Shown piece after piece: positions 10,321 through 22,090 of a stretch of DNA of 64,000 bases (position 1 is its first letter; each line of letters begins with the position of its first letter). A program made the translations under genes and the position numbers. Location: NCBI GenBank assembly GCA_039881145.1, contig JAYKKI010000023.1, positions 9,605,001-9,669,000 of the forward strand, read 5' to 3'. Below the pieces are notes generated by a model that made no database searches, had not been told where the DNA came from, and worked only from the letters and a program-made list of their open reading frames with translations. This stretch comes from Druceiella hillmani. Its lineage: Eukaryota; Arthropoda; Insecta; Lepidoptera; Hepialidae.

Positions 10321-13099
10321 ATATAACCTTGTTTTGATTCCCCAGCTTGTTTAAATTTTAATCCGTTGTCAATATTTGTAATTCAATATTTGTTAGACTT
10401 ATATTTAGGCTGTATAAATTTGGTTTTTACATATCTTAATGCTTATACATACAATGAAAGTGCCGAATCGGTTTGAAACATATAAAAAATAATAGAACAC
10501 AAAAATATCGTTTTGAGAATTTTTCAGTGTCTATTTGCCGGTGAGTATATTTGTTTGTTCGCGCATCATGCAAGAACTGCTAAATGGATGTCCGTAGAGG
10601 TTTTACTGATAGATTCTGTTAGGTCTTGGGTAACAAATAAGCTATGTTTTATCGTATAATATATTCGCAATTATTCATATAAGCAATAATTTCTAAAGGT
10701 CCATGGGAACGAAAACACGGACACAATTAATTAAAAATTTGTCCTCACAAGTGATATATTTTATCAAATGGATAAATAAAATATGACTATCTATTGAAAG
10801 GTTTTCAATCGACAATTTTACCTGTCGTAATATTTTTGAAAATCTATAATCATTTATTCCCTAAAAAATACTATTTTTCTAACCATATGGCCGAAGGCAG
10901 TATTATAACAGTTTCCGACTGTTTAACCAATCATTTTTACATGCAGTTTTCTTCCAAATGAAACTCAAAATAAATTAATAAAAACAAAAAATTCGTGAAC
11001 TATGTTAAACTGCTAGTAATAATTTTGAAACAGAAAAAAATTTATTAAAGTTTTTATGAACAAAAACTTTTTGTGCCCATGTTTGTCGCGTAAATAATTT
11101 TTTAGGGAAAGTATCCGGTTACCAGCCGACAAATTTTATAGCAAGGCGGTGTTACATTAAATAAAATTGTCGATGGTGTTTAAGGATTTTGGCTTTTACT
11201 TTTGATTATAATATAGTAATCTAATTACAGTGAAGAAGTATCGATTTCCATTAAAGAAACTTGAAAAAAGCAGTACACATTTTCAAAACCCACTAGTGTC
11301 AAAAAATATCTTCAAATAAGTATGTGTTTTTTGAGGTATATTGGAAATAATATTTCGAGCAGGTCACCTTAACAAAAAGGTTTGACATCTAAAATAAATA
11401 AAATTGAAGTAAAAATAGTATTTTAACCATGAATTTGAAATTTTAAAGTACCTAATTAGTTGCAGTAAATTCAGAAAATATTATTTTTATGTATATTTAA
11501 AGTTTTAAGTATTAAGAATAGCTATCAAATACTACGATATAAATAATATTAGATACGCTCTGCCTATACATTAAGTTCACAGAAAACGTCCACAAATAGA
11601 TAGTGTGTAATACATACAACTCAAAATAAGTCAAGCCAATTGCATACGGCAAGCTTTGCGAGCGGCCGTATGTAAACAGAGAATTTTGCTGAGAAAAAAT
11701 GCTTCGAAGAAGCTAATAGCTTTTGTGCTCATTCCATTAGTCCAAAAAGACCAGTCGTAACATAAGCAAAAATAAAGATGAGAAATTCCATATATGTTCA
11801 ACCTATTCAATAAATCGTAATGATTTAGAAACAATTGGTTGTTTTTAATATTTATTGAATGGCGTCTAAGAGATAGAAAAAAATACATACCCCAAGTGTA
11901 TAAAGAACGTAGATCTAAATATGTTACAACGAAGTCTCCGAGTCTGAACGAGATGAATATATTAATAAACATGCATATATAATATTGATAAATACCAGTA
12001 AAGATTTTTTCATTACTGAGATATATCTATATTACTTAAATCAATAATCCAATACAGTACATGTACTCGTATTTGAGTTTGTTGTTACATTATACATTTC
12101 CTTTTAATGTTTCGAAATTCGCATAAAATAGTTAAAGAAAATAATACAATTTACATGCATAAATTTGATCTAAGCTGTGATTATTAAATAAATTTTAACT
12201 GCCATTAAAAAAGGGTAAATTAATGTTAATAACGAACAACCCGTTAAATTTGTTAAGTAGAACTTGCATTTGCAGATTCCGTCACATTTAAGTATACCTA
12301 TATTTAAAAAAATCTAAACATTTTTTAATAATATTTCTAATAAACTATTTATCAACATTAATAGTATTTTTCACTTTGTAAATTAATTTCATAATAATTA
12401 ATTCATAATAAATACTTTGGTTTTATTACTCGTAACCTTTTAACTATTTTATATTTTGTGTTATTTATTATTTGTTGTTTAAAAACAGGATGTAAGAAAT
12501 GTTACAGCCGATTACAGCTACCTGCGTAATGGTGTTTCTGTGATAGACCTAGTAGGTTTTGAAATGAGTCTAAAACTGGCCACTCTGATAGTTCACCAAA
12601 TTCTTGTTTTTCAGTGGAAAAAAGATTAAAAAACAGATTTGCAGCTTCAGAGACTCTTTTCGACGATTTGTTTTTAGCTCTTTTTAAAAACCTTTTTTTC
12701 AGATAACACCCCTCTATGTTCCAAATCCCCTTCGAAATTTTATTTTAAGTTATTTTACATACCTACCATTTCTAATTTTTGTCAAGGAATTAGTTACTAT
12801 AGAATTTAAAGTCTTTATCGTATTTCGTTTAGAAATTAGAAGCATTCCACAGATGGATAGATAAACGTTATCACAACAATAGAGTTTCGTTCATAACTTT
12901 CTATTAATGAATCCTAAAAATATACTAGCTTGAACCGAACGAAAAAAAACAAGAGAAATGTTAAATTACATTAATTTAAAAAGTAAATCATGAATGAAAC
13001 ATTGTATACAAATTCAATCACAAAACATAACATGTTGACTATAATATCACTATTTAAAAAAGTAATAAATAGAAACATTAATATGTATAAATAGAAACG
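10321..13099. other. No gene seen, long AT-rich spacer
   Basis: The only long frame is 113 codons on the minus strand at 11631-11972. It has no recognised domain and ordinary AT-rich composition. A short GC-rich spot GAGCGGCCGTATG lies inside it. No microsatellite or inverted repeat of note. Confidence 0.5.
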
Positions 13100-13465
13100 T
13101 CCACAGCGCCAAATATTATTTTCACGCGCGCTATTTACAAGCTCGAGCACGTGACAGCAAGTCCACATAATTTGCTGACGTGAACCACGTGGAAAGGGAA
13201 ACGAAAAATATACAAACCTATTACAACATCTACTATTGTATTTATATTAACCAATCGCATCAACACACATGCGTATAGATGCGCGAGTGATAAAATACGA
13301 TATGCACTGCGCAGCTGACGTCACACAGACGCGCTTTGGGATTGGGGGCCAACCGTTTGCTTGCTCACTCACGATGTTCGACGAAAAGATGAATCGCAAG
13401 ACGTGTGGGAAGCCGAGTGCGGCGCCGCAGCCGTCCAAACACCCGGCCTGATTGTAGGTTATAAT
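13100..13465 (+). promoter_or_regulatory. CpG-rich promoter-like block with E-boxes and CRE
   Basis: This segment is clearly richer in GC and CpG than the flanks. It holds two CACGTG E-boxes (13148-13153 and 13186-13191), TGACGTG at 13176-13182 and a palindromic CRE TGACGTCA at 13316-13323 next to TGCGCAGCTG. These are classic sites for bHLH and CREB/ATF factors (established knowledge). It lies 420-780 bp upstream of the start codon of the transmembrane exon at 13883, so a promoter or alternative 5' exon for that gene is the likely role. A GC-rich frame at 13374-13451 (MFDEKMNRKTCG...) is short and unassigned. Confidence 0.5.
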
Positions 13466-13882
13466 GTCGATAGCGTCTTCTCCAAAACATCTGTTTATAT
13501 AAGCGTAAATTCATTCTTTCCTAGTATGTATCAAATTACAATGGGAAAACATTTTACATGTTATATATGTGAAACTAAAATCCACAATAGATCTTTTTAA
13601 ATATTTTAATTAACATCTATAATACAGCTATGTAATGCTTTATTTTCAATAATGTGCTACATTAGATTCTATACGATCAAAGCTCAGTAATTTTTTTTAC
13701 AGAAATTACGTTTTGTCTTAAAGTGAATGGAAGTTCGATAAAGGCAGCAGTCGATAAAAAGTACAACCCTAGGCGGCACTCGAAGTGTGTTCGCAGCGGT
13801 TACGTTAGTACAGCGTCGTTTCGCGCTTGAGAGTGTTGTGTTTATTACTCGGCGACGTATCGTACATTTTATTCGAGCGAAA

Positions 13883-14030
13883 ATGGCCGATGTAGAAAGC
13901 GAAAATTTCCCGCGAATGTACATGTGGATAGCCCTATCCATTTTCGCGTGTGTATTTATACAAATAATTTCGTACTTCATCTCGAAATTGTCCAAGAAGC
14001 AAGAGAGTGAAAAGCCGGAAGAAATAGCAG
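13883..14030 (+). CDS. Putative first coding exon of a single-pass membrane protein
   Basis: The ATG at 13883 has a good context (GCGAAAATGGCC) and opens 49 codons. The N-terminus is short and acidic (MADVESENFPR). It is followed by one hydrophobic segment, about residues 12-33 (MYMWIALSIFACVF...), and then a Lys/Glu-rich hydrophilic stretch (SKLSKKQESEKPEE), which fits an N-terminal signal anchor. At 14031 the sequence reads GCAG/GTGAGG, a strong splice donor, leaving one base of the next codon (phase 1). Without splicing the frame runs on nine codons to a stop at 14057-14059, giving a 58-residue micropeptide. About 100 bp of CpG-rich probable 5' UTR precede it. I do not recognise the protein. 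A longer in-frame reading from 13787 lacks an ATG and is not preferred. Confidence 0.6.
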
Positions 14031-14059
14031 GTGAGGAGGTTAACATGATGTTTCTGTGA

Positions 14060-16084
14060 AAAGTTATCTATTATCTTATTTTAAAGTGAAATAATGTGTG
14101 TAATTGTCGTCGTATTATAGTGGATTGGTGATTTAACATACAGCCATGGCGGTTTTTTTATAATATTACTGTTATGGTAAAAAACACGTGGTCTTGATTT
14201 GTTTGTATTGCGGCTAGTTGCAGCGTCGCGTGTTAGCGGTGCGGCACGTATTCACCGGCAGCTATTGCGAACGCAATACCGTTACATGGCGGATTTTTAC
14301 GGTGAAAATGTCTAACTTATACGTAATGTGTTCTGAAAAGTCACGGTGCATTATCGCTGTCTGTCAATCTACTTTAAAGAAGTCATCGTCTTCGCCCGTG
14401 ACCTAAGTTTCACTTCATGTTACAGATTGACAGCTTTGAATTATGGTATGAAATGTTCTTTCTCTGGCTTTTGCAAGTTACCTTTATGACAGAAATGTTT
14501 AAATATATTATATCAAATACTAATTTAACGGTATTTTACAAAAGGAGTGTCATTTTATGCAGCTTTCCAAAACAATATATCAATAGAGCTCTATATACCG
14601 TTGTTAAATTAACTACTGTCAGATTCATGCGCGAGTTCATTCAACTAGGTTTCGTAATATGTTTAATTTTTGGTAACTGTTATTTTTATTAATAAATATG
14701 TTTAAACTGGTTATAACAGATTCCATTTACTTCTTTTATAACACGTTTGAAAATTAAAAGGCAATTTATTTTTAAATACACAATATACGCGTACGTTATG
14801 CATCTTATTGCAACGATTAGCTTTATTCTTTTATTCAATATGGAGTAAAATCTGGATTTTTTTAGAGTTTTAATTAAAAATATTTTCTCTTCTCACGCTA
14901 GTATGAATATCACACGACACCGGAGAAAGATCATCGATATCCATAATGAAAGTTGTCAATCTTTATATAGCTAAAGAATCGTGCAGTTAATAGCCGACCT
15001 TCACTTTTATCATTTCTCAATGAATGAAAATAGGCATTGATAATTTAATCTAATCTTTTGAGTTTTGATAAAAATCACTTTATTTCATATGATTTTGGAA
15101 ATCATTCAATTCAAACTATTTACGGATCGAATGTGAGAAATATATATTTTTCTTATAAAAAAGTGCACTGTTTTTCGCACAATATAATCAAACTCAAAAA
15201 AATGAGGACTGGAGTATTATACCCACATGATATCCCAAAAGTGGAATAAACAGTAAATAGAGAATTAACTGTAGTACAGAATTATAATGAGTTATTATAT
15301 ATACAATGTATCTCTCCGTAGCATATGTTGTATAGCAACACGACTATTAATTAATCATTTCCTGCCGGTATGCTGCCGGTCCGTTCAATGTTTATATCGC
15401 ACGGAATAGCTTGGTTTATATTTACTTTCGCGTTCTGTTATGTTACAATCTGCTCTGACCAACTGCTTCGTGTGATCATCATTTCTATTTTAAGTCACCA
15501 TTTTCATTTTAGTCCTACCTCTGGCACAATGAAAAAATATTAACTTGATGCCAATAAACTTTCTGTTTGTGGATAGTATGGAACTTTTAGATTTGTACAG
15601 GATTATAAAGTATTTTTTACTCTTTGAATTGAGTATTAACTTCTAAAGAGTCACACAATTTAGTAAAGTTTATTTATACAAAGAAATCAGAGGAGACTAA
15701 TAAATTTCTTTCTGAATGTTTAAATATGTTCAAAAATCAGAAGAAGAGACAGTACGGTTTTTTGAAGAGACAGTACGGTTTCCCATATCTGTATGCTATT
15801 GTAATAGTTTCGAAAAAGTTTTACAATTGTAATTAAAATTCTTACCTTATTCTTAAGTTACTTTTCTTGTTGTTACATAAACCGCTAAGGTCCAAGATGG
15901 ACATAAATGGTACAACACGAAGGGCAGTAGAATAGCTCTTTTCGAGTTTTATTACAAAATTATTTCGACTTAGAATCTGATTTTTGTAATAATTATAATT
16001 CAAAAAATTAAGTAGATTAAACGAAAATTGGGGAAGTACTTGTAGGGATGGATAGTCACAAAGTATTATATAATAATACGAATT
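14060..16084 (+). other. Probable intron start, no further exon recognised
   Basis: If the donor at 14031 is used, this is intron. Two ATGGCGG motifs (near 14144 and 14285), like the YY1/Pho core, lie in a GC-richer stretch at 14140-14400. The rest is AT-rich, with frames of at most 91 codons that look random. Confidence 0.4.
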
Positions 16085-16445
16085 AACAAGATAATTTGAT
16101 TTCAAACTTGTAAAGGAATGTCTAAAATTTTATCACTTTTTTAAAAATATGATTGAAAAACTATTAAAGTAGGGGAGGGGAAATGTTGCAGGTCACTTCA
16201 AAGTTTAATATTCCACAAACCGGACTGAAAAATTAAAAATAATTAATGGAACCTTAATTTAATTTTAAAATATCTAACTTTACTGACTAAGATGCGCAAA
16301 CAATAGTTTTTTGCTACGTATTAATTGTAATCTCCATTTGAAGTAGCTGTCTGCACAATTTCATTTACATATAGAAGTTGTGAGGCTGTGAAAGACGGGG
16401 GACGGACAGAACTTGACGAATTTATTAAGTTACCTTAGACCTTAA
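16085..16445 (-). repeat. Dispersed repeat family B copy
   Basis: On the + strand there is a 'aaagtaggggaggggaaatg' G-rich block, an AAAATATCTAACTTTAC block, and at the end GTGAGGCTGTGAAAGACGG with GGACGGACAGA and CTTGACGAATTTATTAAG. The last part is the reverse complement of the GTCTGTC section of family B. The order matches the 4640 and 9300 fragments. Confidence 0.5.
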
Positions 16446-17230
16446 AAATTATTAATGTATACAATGATCTTAAAGAAAAACGACACAAAGTTTGTTATTT
16501 ATTTTTATCAGATTTCGATTATAATTTATCTTTTAATATTTATGATACAATATTTTAGGATATCTCCATTAATATATAACAAAGACGGAAGTTTGTTTCT
16601 TCTAGGCATATACTTATTTCAGAAAATTATTTATTTGATTCATTAACTAAATTTTCCAAAATATGTGTAGATAAACATATAAAAACACAACTTATTTATT
16701 GCATACAATGAAACACTCATGTGCTCTTCTATATTATATTTTTTACTTTATGATGAATAATGAAACTGGAAGTACCAAAAAAATTGAAAATCCGTTTTAT
16801 TACTTATCTAAATATATAATGTATAATATCCAAAGCCTATAAACGTGAAATAAGATACTAGAGTATATCTCCTTTTTTCTAGGACAGAGGTACTCGGAGA
16901 TGCATAATAAAGACACTCTTTATTCTTTGATTGAATTCAATTGTACTAAGTGGTGCAATCGTAAGCCAAATCCATATTGTATGTAAACCAAATTAATAGT
17001 CGTAATCAAAGTTTTTATTCGATATTGATACATAAAGCACACTCAATTATGTAATTTTTTTAATAGTGAATGTAAAAATATAGTTAAAGGTCAAAAAAAG
17101 CAATTTTACACCAAAAATTTTACACCATTGCATAGAAATCTTTTTCAGACCCTGGACAATCTGTGCTTTATGCTTCTAGTGTCATGTCTGTACCTAGTAT
17201 TATATTCGTGTAATTTAAAGAAGTGTTCAT
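16446..17230. other. No gene seen
   Basis: AT-rich sequence with TTTTACACC repeated near 17103 and 17117. No recognisable element. Confidence 0.5.
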
Positions 17231-17242
17231 ATTTTTTCGCAT

Positions 17243-17503
17243 TCACAATTAAATGAAACTACGTGATGTAGTATTATTTATATTTTATTTAAATTCTTTA
17301 CCACGACTTAGGTTTTGTGGTATGTAACATCTTCAAGTGGGCAATTAGCAAAGATTGACTAATTGTCCACCTGAAGATGTTGTAATACAACGAAACCTAG
17401 GTCGTGGTAGAAACTTAAATAAAGTAGTAAATAATACTACATCACGTAGTTTCATTTAATTGTGAATAATGAATTTCTACAAAATTAACGCCAAATATAT
17501 TAA
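17243..17503. mobile_element. Penelope-like/retrozyme-type palindromic insertion, copy 1
   Basis: A 261-bp insertion is flanked by a perfect 12-bp direct duplication ATTTTTTCGCAT (17231-17242 and 17504-17515), which marks it as a real transposition event. Inside, two arms of about 100 bp form a large inverted repeat (outer ends CAATTAAATGAAACTACGTG and its complement). Each arm carries a hammerhead-like sequence, intact on the + strand in the right arm and degenerate on the - strand in the left arm. An extra tail of about 35 bp on the right side is shared with copy 2. Inverted repeats carrying a type I hammerhead are known from Penelope-like element pseudo-LTRs and from retrozymes. No reverse transcriptase is present, so it is a non-autonomous remnant. 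The class assignment is inferred from the ribozyme and layout. Confidence 0.7.
17367..17407 (+). ncRNA. Type I hammerhead self-cleaving ribozyme motif
   Basis: All parts of a minimal hammerhead are in order. Stem I is CCAC (17367-17370) pairing with GTGG (17404-17407). The core is CTGAAGA (17371-17377). Stem II is GTTGT (17379-17383) with ACAAC (17387-17391), loop AAT. Then come GAA (17392-17394) and stem III ACC (17395-17397) with GGT (17400-17402), loop TA. The cleavage triplet GTC ends at 17403, with cutting expected after that C. One extra U (17378) between the core and stem II departs from the textbook form. A very short stem III is what Penelope-like elements and retrozymes use (established knowledge). 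Activity is not proven. Confidence 0.75.
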
Positions 17504-17515
17504 ATTTTTTCGCAT

Positions 17516-18599
17516 ATATAATATTTTCATATACGTAAGCACTAGGTATAGTCATGATTTTCATCTTAGAATTGCTAAATATTAATTAAATGTTATATTT
17601 AAATTTGTCGCATTACCCCAAAAAAAAGAAAGTCATAATTCAGTAGAAATAAGCGAAGTAAAATTGGCTTCGAGGCGTCCACCCCGCACAGTTCCATTAC
17701 CATTATGGCGAATGTGGAGGCATTTAATTTTGAGCCAGTCCTGAGATGTGAATATTCTAATTTAATTTTTCGCCAAAAAATTTAACTTGATTAATATTAA
17801 AATAATTTAAAATATAACATAATATCAGATTATTACATAATGTTCCTAGATATTTTTTTTAAATTTATGTATGTTGTCTTATTATTTAAATAAAAATTAT
17901 TAGGATGCATAAAAAAATCGAGACATTGATGCAATTTTAGTGTTTATCGTTATAAATATTAAAGAATATTTCTATTTCAGTAGTACATAAATAAGTTAAT
18001 CGACTTTTACAGAGACCGTGTAAGAAACATGGGGGTCGCTTGAAAACGACAAAAATAAGAACTTTTGGTTACACGACAGAAAATATTAAATCATTGAACG
18101 ATAATAGAGTTAATATGAGTTTCTATTTTTGGAAAACTAAACGCTGTACTACTTTTTTATGCTTTTTACAAGACACTGCCACGCCATATTAAGGCAATAT
18201 GAACACAATATGAACATAAAAATTTGTTTATTAATGCAATGCAACATCTTTAATTTTATGGCACTGTTTTAAATTACAATTTCATTATTTAGAGAAATCT
18301 GGATAAAATTCTCCTGTTTCAAATAACGAATTAAAATTGTAATTGCCCTACTTACTAGATAATTGAATAAGTAATTGAAATTGACTTTCAAATAAGATAC
18401 ATAATTGTGGTCACATAATAATTGTGACAAGATAACACAGTGGTAATTTTGATATCGATATCTGGGACTGGTAACAGTGGTTATTTTATCATTAAAATTT
18501 TGGTGTATGTAGAAAGATAAATAAAACCATTGCAATTTTTCTGTTGTGTGTTTCTGTTATATGAACCAGGCTTCTTTTTTAAATTAAAAAATATTTTAG
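17516..18599. other. No gene seen
   Basis: AT-rich spacer. A GC-richer patch at 17665-17740 (GAGGCGTCCACCCCGCACAG) has no recognised content. Confidence 0.5.
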
Positions 18600-19245
18600 T
18601 TTTTAGTACTTATTCCCTTATTTTGAGTTTTGTACCTCAAGAAAAAGGGAATGTTTTTAAGAGCACTCACATGTCTGTCTGTCTGTCAGAGTGCTTTTTA
18701 TCTAAAATTGATTGACGTAGAAACTTGAAATTTGGCATAGTAATAAAATATTAACCCACCACATATCTCAGTAGCTAACATCCAGAAATATTACATGGAA
18801 TATATAAAATATTAAGTGGAATATATAAGTGGAGTTTCGCTTGAAAAGCTAATTATAAAGACTCCAAAAATATTTTTTTCATGATTATTAAATATGCAAA
18901 AAATCCCCCCACCCCTTAATTTCCGAAACTACTGAACATAAAGTTATGGAAAAATAGGGTTTTTAGAAGCCTGTGCAAACATTCTATGGTAAAGCGATTA
19001 TTCTACATCTTAGAATTTTTGGGAATATACAGTTTAACATTTGTGAAAGATATCGCCTATATTTTTATACAAAGATATAGGCGATATATTTACTTTGTTA
19101 AAAGTTAATATTTATAAACAGATTTAATATTTGTAGTTTAACAGAAATTCTATGTATCTTAAGGATACATAGAAATTTATGTTATGTGCCGAAATATGTA
19201 CAGAACCCTCGTAGTGCGAGTTCTATCTGTGCTTGGCAGGTTTTT
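18600..19245 (+). repeat. Dispersed repeat family A copy, long internal part
   Basis: It starts around TTTGTACCTCAAGAAAAAGG with the GTCTGTCTGTCTGTCAGAG run and ends with ATGTACAGAACCCTCGTAG, 'tgcgagttctatctgtgcttggcaggtttttt'. The middle has a C-run (CCCCCCACCCC) that is otherwise seen in family B, so the two families share internal pieces. Two small hairpins (19049-19090 with an ATATCGCCTATAT arm, and 19152-19175 with a CTATGTATC arm) lie near its 3' end. Confidence 0.7.
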
Positions 19246-19913
19246 TGTTCTTTGTATCCAGTAAACAACAATAATAATAGAGGAGCACACGATGAGAATT
19301 AACTGAAGGCGCACTGCCTTCTGCAGATACAAATATATCATACGTATATTACTCATTGTAAAACGTAACGTTATAATGTACTCGTACATTAATATTTAAC
19401 TAGTATATTTATTTTTAAACTGTGGCTATTTCCAAGATTGATATTTTAATGAAATTTTCACATATGTGCTTAAAATTTACTAAGAATAAAATTAGCAATT
19501 TAAAAATATCACAATGGCATCTCGGACAAAGTCGAGTTGCTGTCAACAGTTTTCTTTATAAAATATCTATCTCTACGCTATACTAACGTTTTACATTTGC
19601 AAACTTAGGTTTCGTGTTATTTATGTACTCGCAATTAGTTATATTTTATATTTCCGCGTAAATTAAATTCTGTTCAGATTTACGACATACATGTTAATTC
19701 GCAATTCGCATGTCCGTCGCCATATTCTCTATCTGTAAATTTACTTCCGCCGTCATTTGTCAGTTGCACACGTCGTGTGAAGTGAATGCAGTAAAACGTC
19801 GACTTTGTGCATAGATAATATTTTTAAATATTTATATTGTCTACTGCCTTCAATTTAATTGATAATATAAGAAAAGCATAGACAAGGCTGACGTCATAGA
19901 TAACTATATTAAT

Positions 19914-19914
<1 letters not shown>
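19246..19914. other. No gene seen
   Basis: AT-rich spacer with a slightly GC-richer part at 19690-19810 (CGTCCGTCGCC, CACACGTCGTGTGAAGTG). No gene model can be supported. Confidence 0.45.

Positions 19915-19960
<46 letters not shown>
19915..19960. repeat. (TA)n microsatellite
   Basis: About 22 TA units followed by TTTATTTATTTA. It is the left member of a pair of TA tracts that flank a perfect palindrome. Confidence 0.95.
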
Positions 19961-19963
<3 letters not shown>

Positions 19964-20173
19964 TTATTTATATTTAATATATCTAATTGATACATATGGA
20001 GGACTTATTGGTACGGGAGAAATCTCTAATAGCCAACCATAACACCAGTCCAGCCCCGTTCAACGAACGGCTGGTATATAGACGATTAGACAATCTAATA
20101 TAGGACTTAATATGAATTGTAGCTAACTTAGCTATATTATTCATTCTGCGTGATATACTGGGCGCCAAAATCA

Positions 20174-20241
20174 TTAATATAATCGAATTGCAGCTTTTGA
20201 AGAGCTTGAGCTCTTCAAAAGCTGCAATTCGATTACATTAA
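20174..20241. repeat. Long perfect palindrome (hairpin)
   Basis: Perfect 27-bp arms at 20180-20206 and 20209-20235 with a 2-base centre (TG). The arms include GAATTGCAGCTTTTGAAGAG. After one mismatch, pairing resumes for five more bases on each side. It lies between two TA microsatellites. Near-perfect long palindromes are usually unstable, so it may be young. Confidence 0.95.
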
Positions 20242-20270
20242 TTTCTAAACAAGATTTTAGATATGTATAA

Positions 20271-20967
<697 letters not shown>

Positions 20968-21129
20968 ACCTATTTTGAGTAACAAGCACATTCTTATCCA
21001 TATAGCAAGACCGGCACTTATTAGATTTTGGCGTGGGATCACATGAATATGACGTACAATTAGATGAAATATAAACTTCCTAGTTGCTTTTTAAAGCTCA
21101 AATTACGTTAAAGGAGACAGAATATGATC

Positions 21130-22090
21130 GGGCAATAAAGTGATTAGTAAGATTATGGTAATTCTTTGACTACTAGGTACTTTAATAATCGCTTATCAGC
21201 ATATCTCATTAGTACGTCTTTCGATTAAGTAAGTTATTCGTATCGTCCGCTGGAAGATATATTGCACATTCAAAATAAAACAGATTTAAATCAACAAAAT
21301 GCGAAACTGAATTAATAATGTGTTTATCTTCATAATAAAAGTTTAATTAATGATCATTATATTATTGCGATCCATTGACTACTAGGAACTTTTATAATCG
21401 ATGCTCAGCATTTCTTTTTAGTAGATCGTTCGATTATGTAAATCATTCAAATCGCCGCCGTCAGATATATTTCACATTGCAAATGAAACATAGGTAACTC
21501 AAAAAAAATGGGAAACTAAGTTAATGGGCTTATCTTCATAATCAACCGATTAGTAACTAATAATCATTATATTATGTCGATCCTTTGATTACTAGGTATT
21601 TTCATAATCGATTGTCGGCATGTCTCCTTAGTAGATCATTCGATTACGTAAATTATTCATGTAGATATATTTCACATTGCAAATGAAACATAGGTAACTC
21701 AAAAAAAATGGGAAACTAAGTTAATGGGCTTATCTTCATAATCAACCGATTAGTAACTAATAATCATTATATTATGTCGATCCTTTGATTACTAGGTATT
21801 TTCATAATCGATTGTCGGCATGTCTCCTTAGTAGATCATTCGATTACGTAAATTATTCATATAGATATATTTCACATTACGTTTACGTATATATTTCACA
21901 TGAACAGAGATAACTGAACAAAATAGGAATTTATCTTCAAAATCTAAAGATTAATAAATTAATATTCTATTGTGGCGGTCCTTTGACTTACTAGGTACTT
22001 TCACTATCGATTAATAGCATGTCTTTTAAGTGGATAATTTGATAATATAAATCATTCATTAATCCACAGAATGGGAAATTGAGTTAATGT
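21130..22090. repeat. Tandem array, about 200-bp unit
   Basis: About five units. The two central ones (from about 21472 and 21672) are almost identical over roughly 190 bp with an exact 200-bp offset (for example ATCAACCGATTAGTAACTAA at 21541 and 21741). The outer units are diverged and of uneven length (208 bp offset on the left). Shared marks are GACTACTAGG/GATTACTAGG, a 'cattcgattacgtaaattattca' type segment and TTATCTTCATAATC. Satellite-like, non-coding. Confidence 0.9.

Noticed and set aside
11631..11972. 113-codon minus ORF; + strand fragment AYGKLCERPYVNREF looked like a LINE tail
   Set aside because: The resemblance was too short and needed stops; no RT or other motif could be followed.
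13787..13882. N-terminal extension of the transmembrane exon
   Set aside because: It would need a GTG start; the ATG at 13883 has a good context and the extension is Arg-rich 5' UTR-like sequence.
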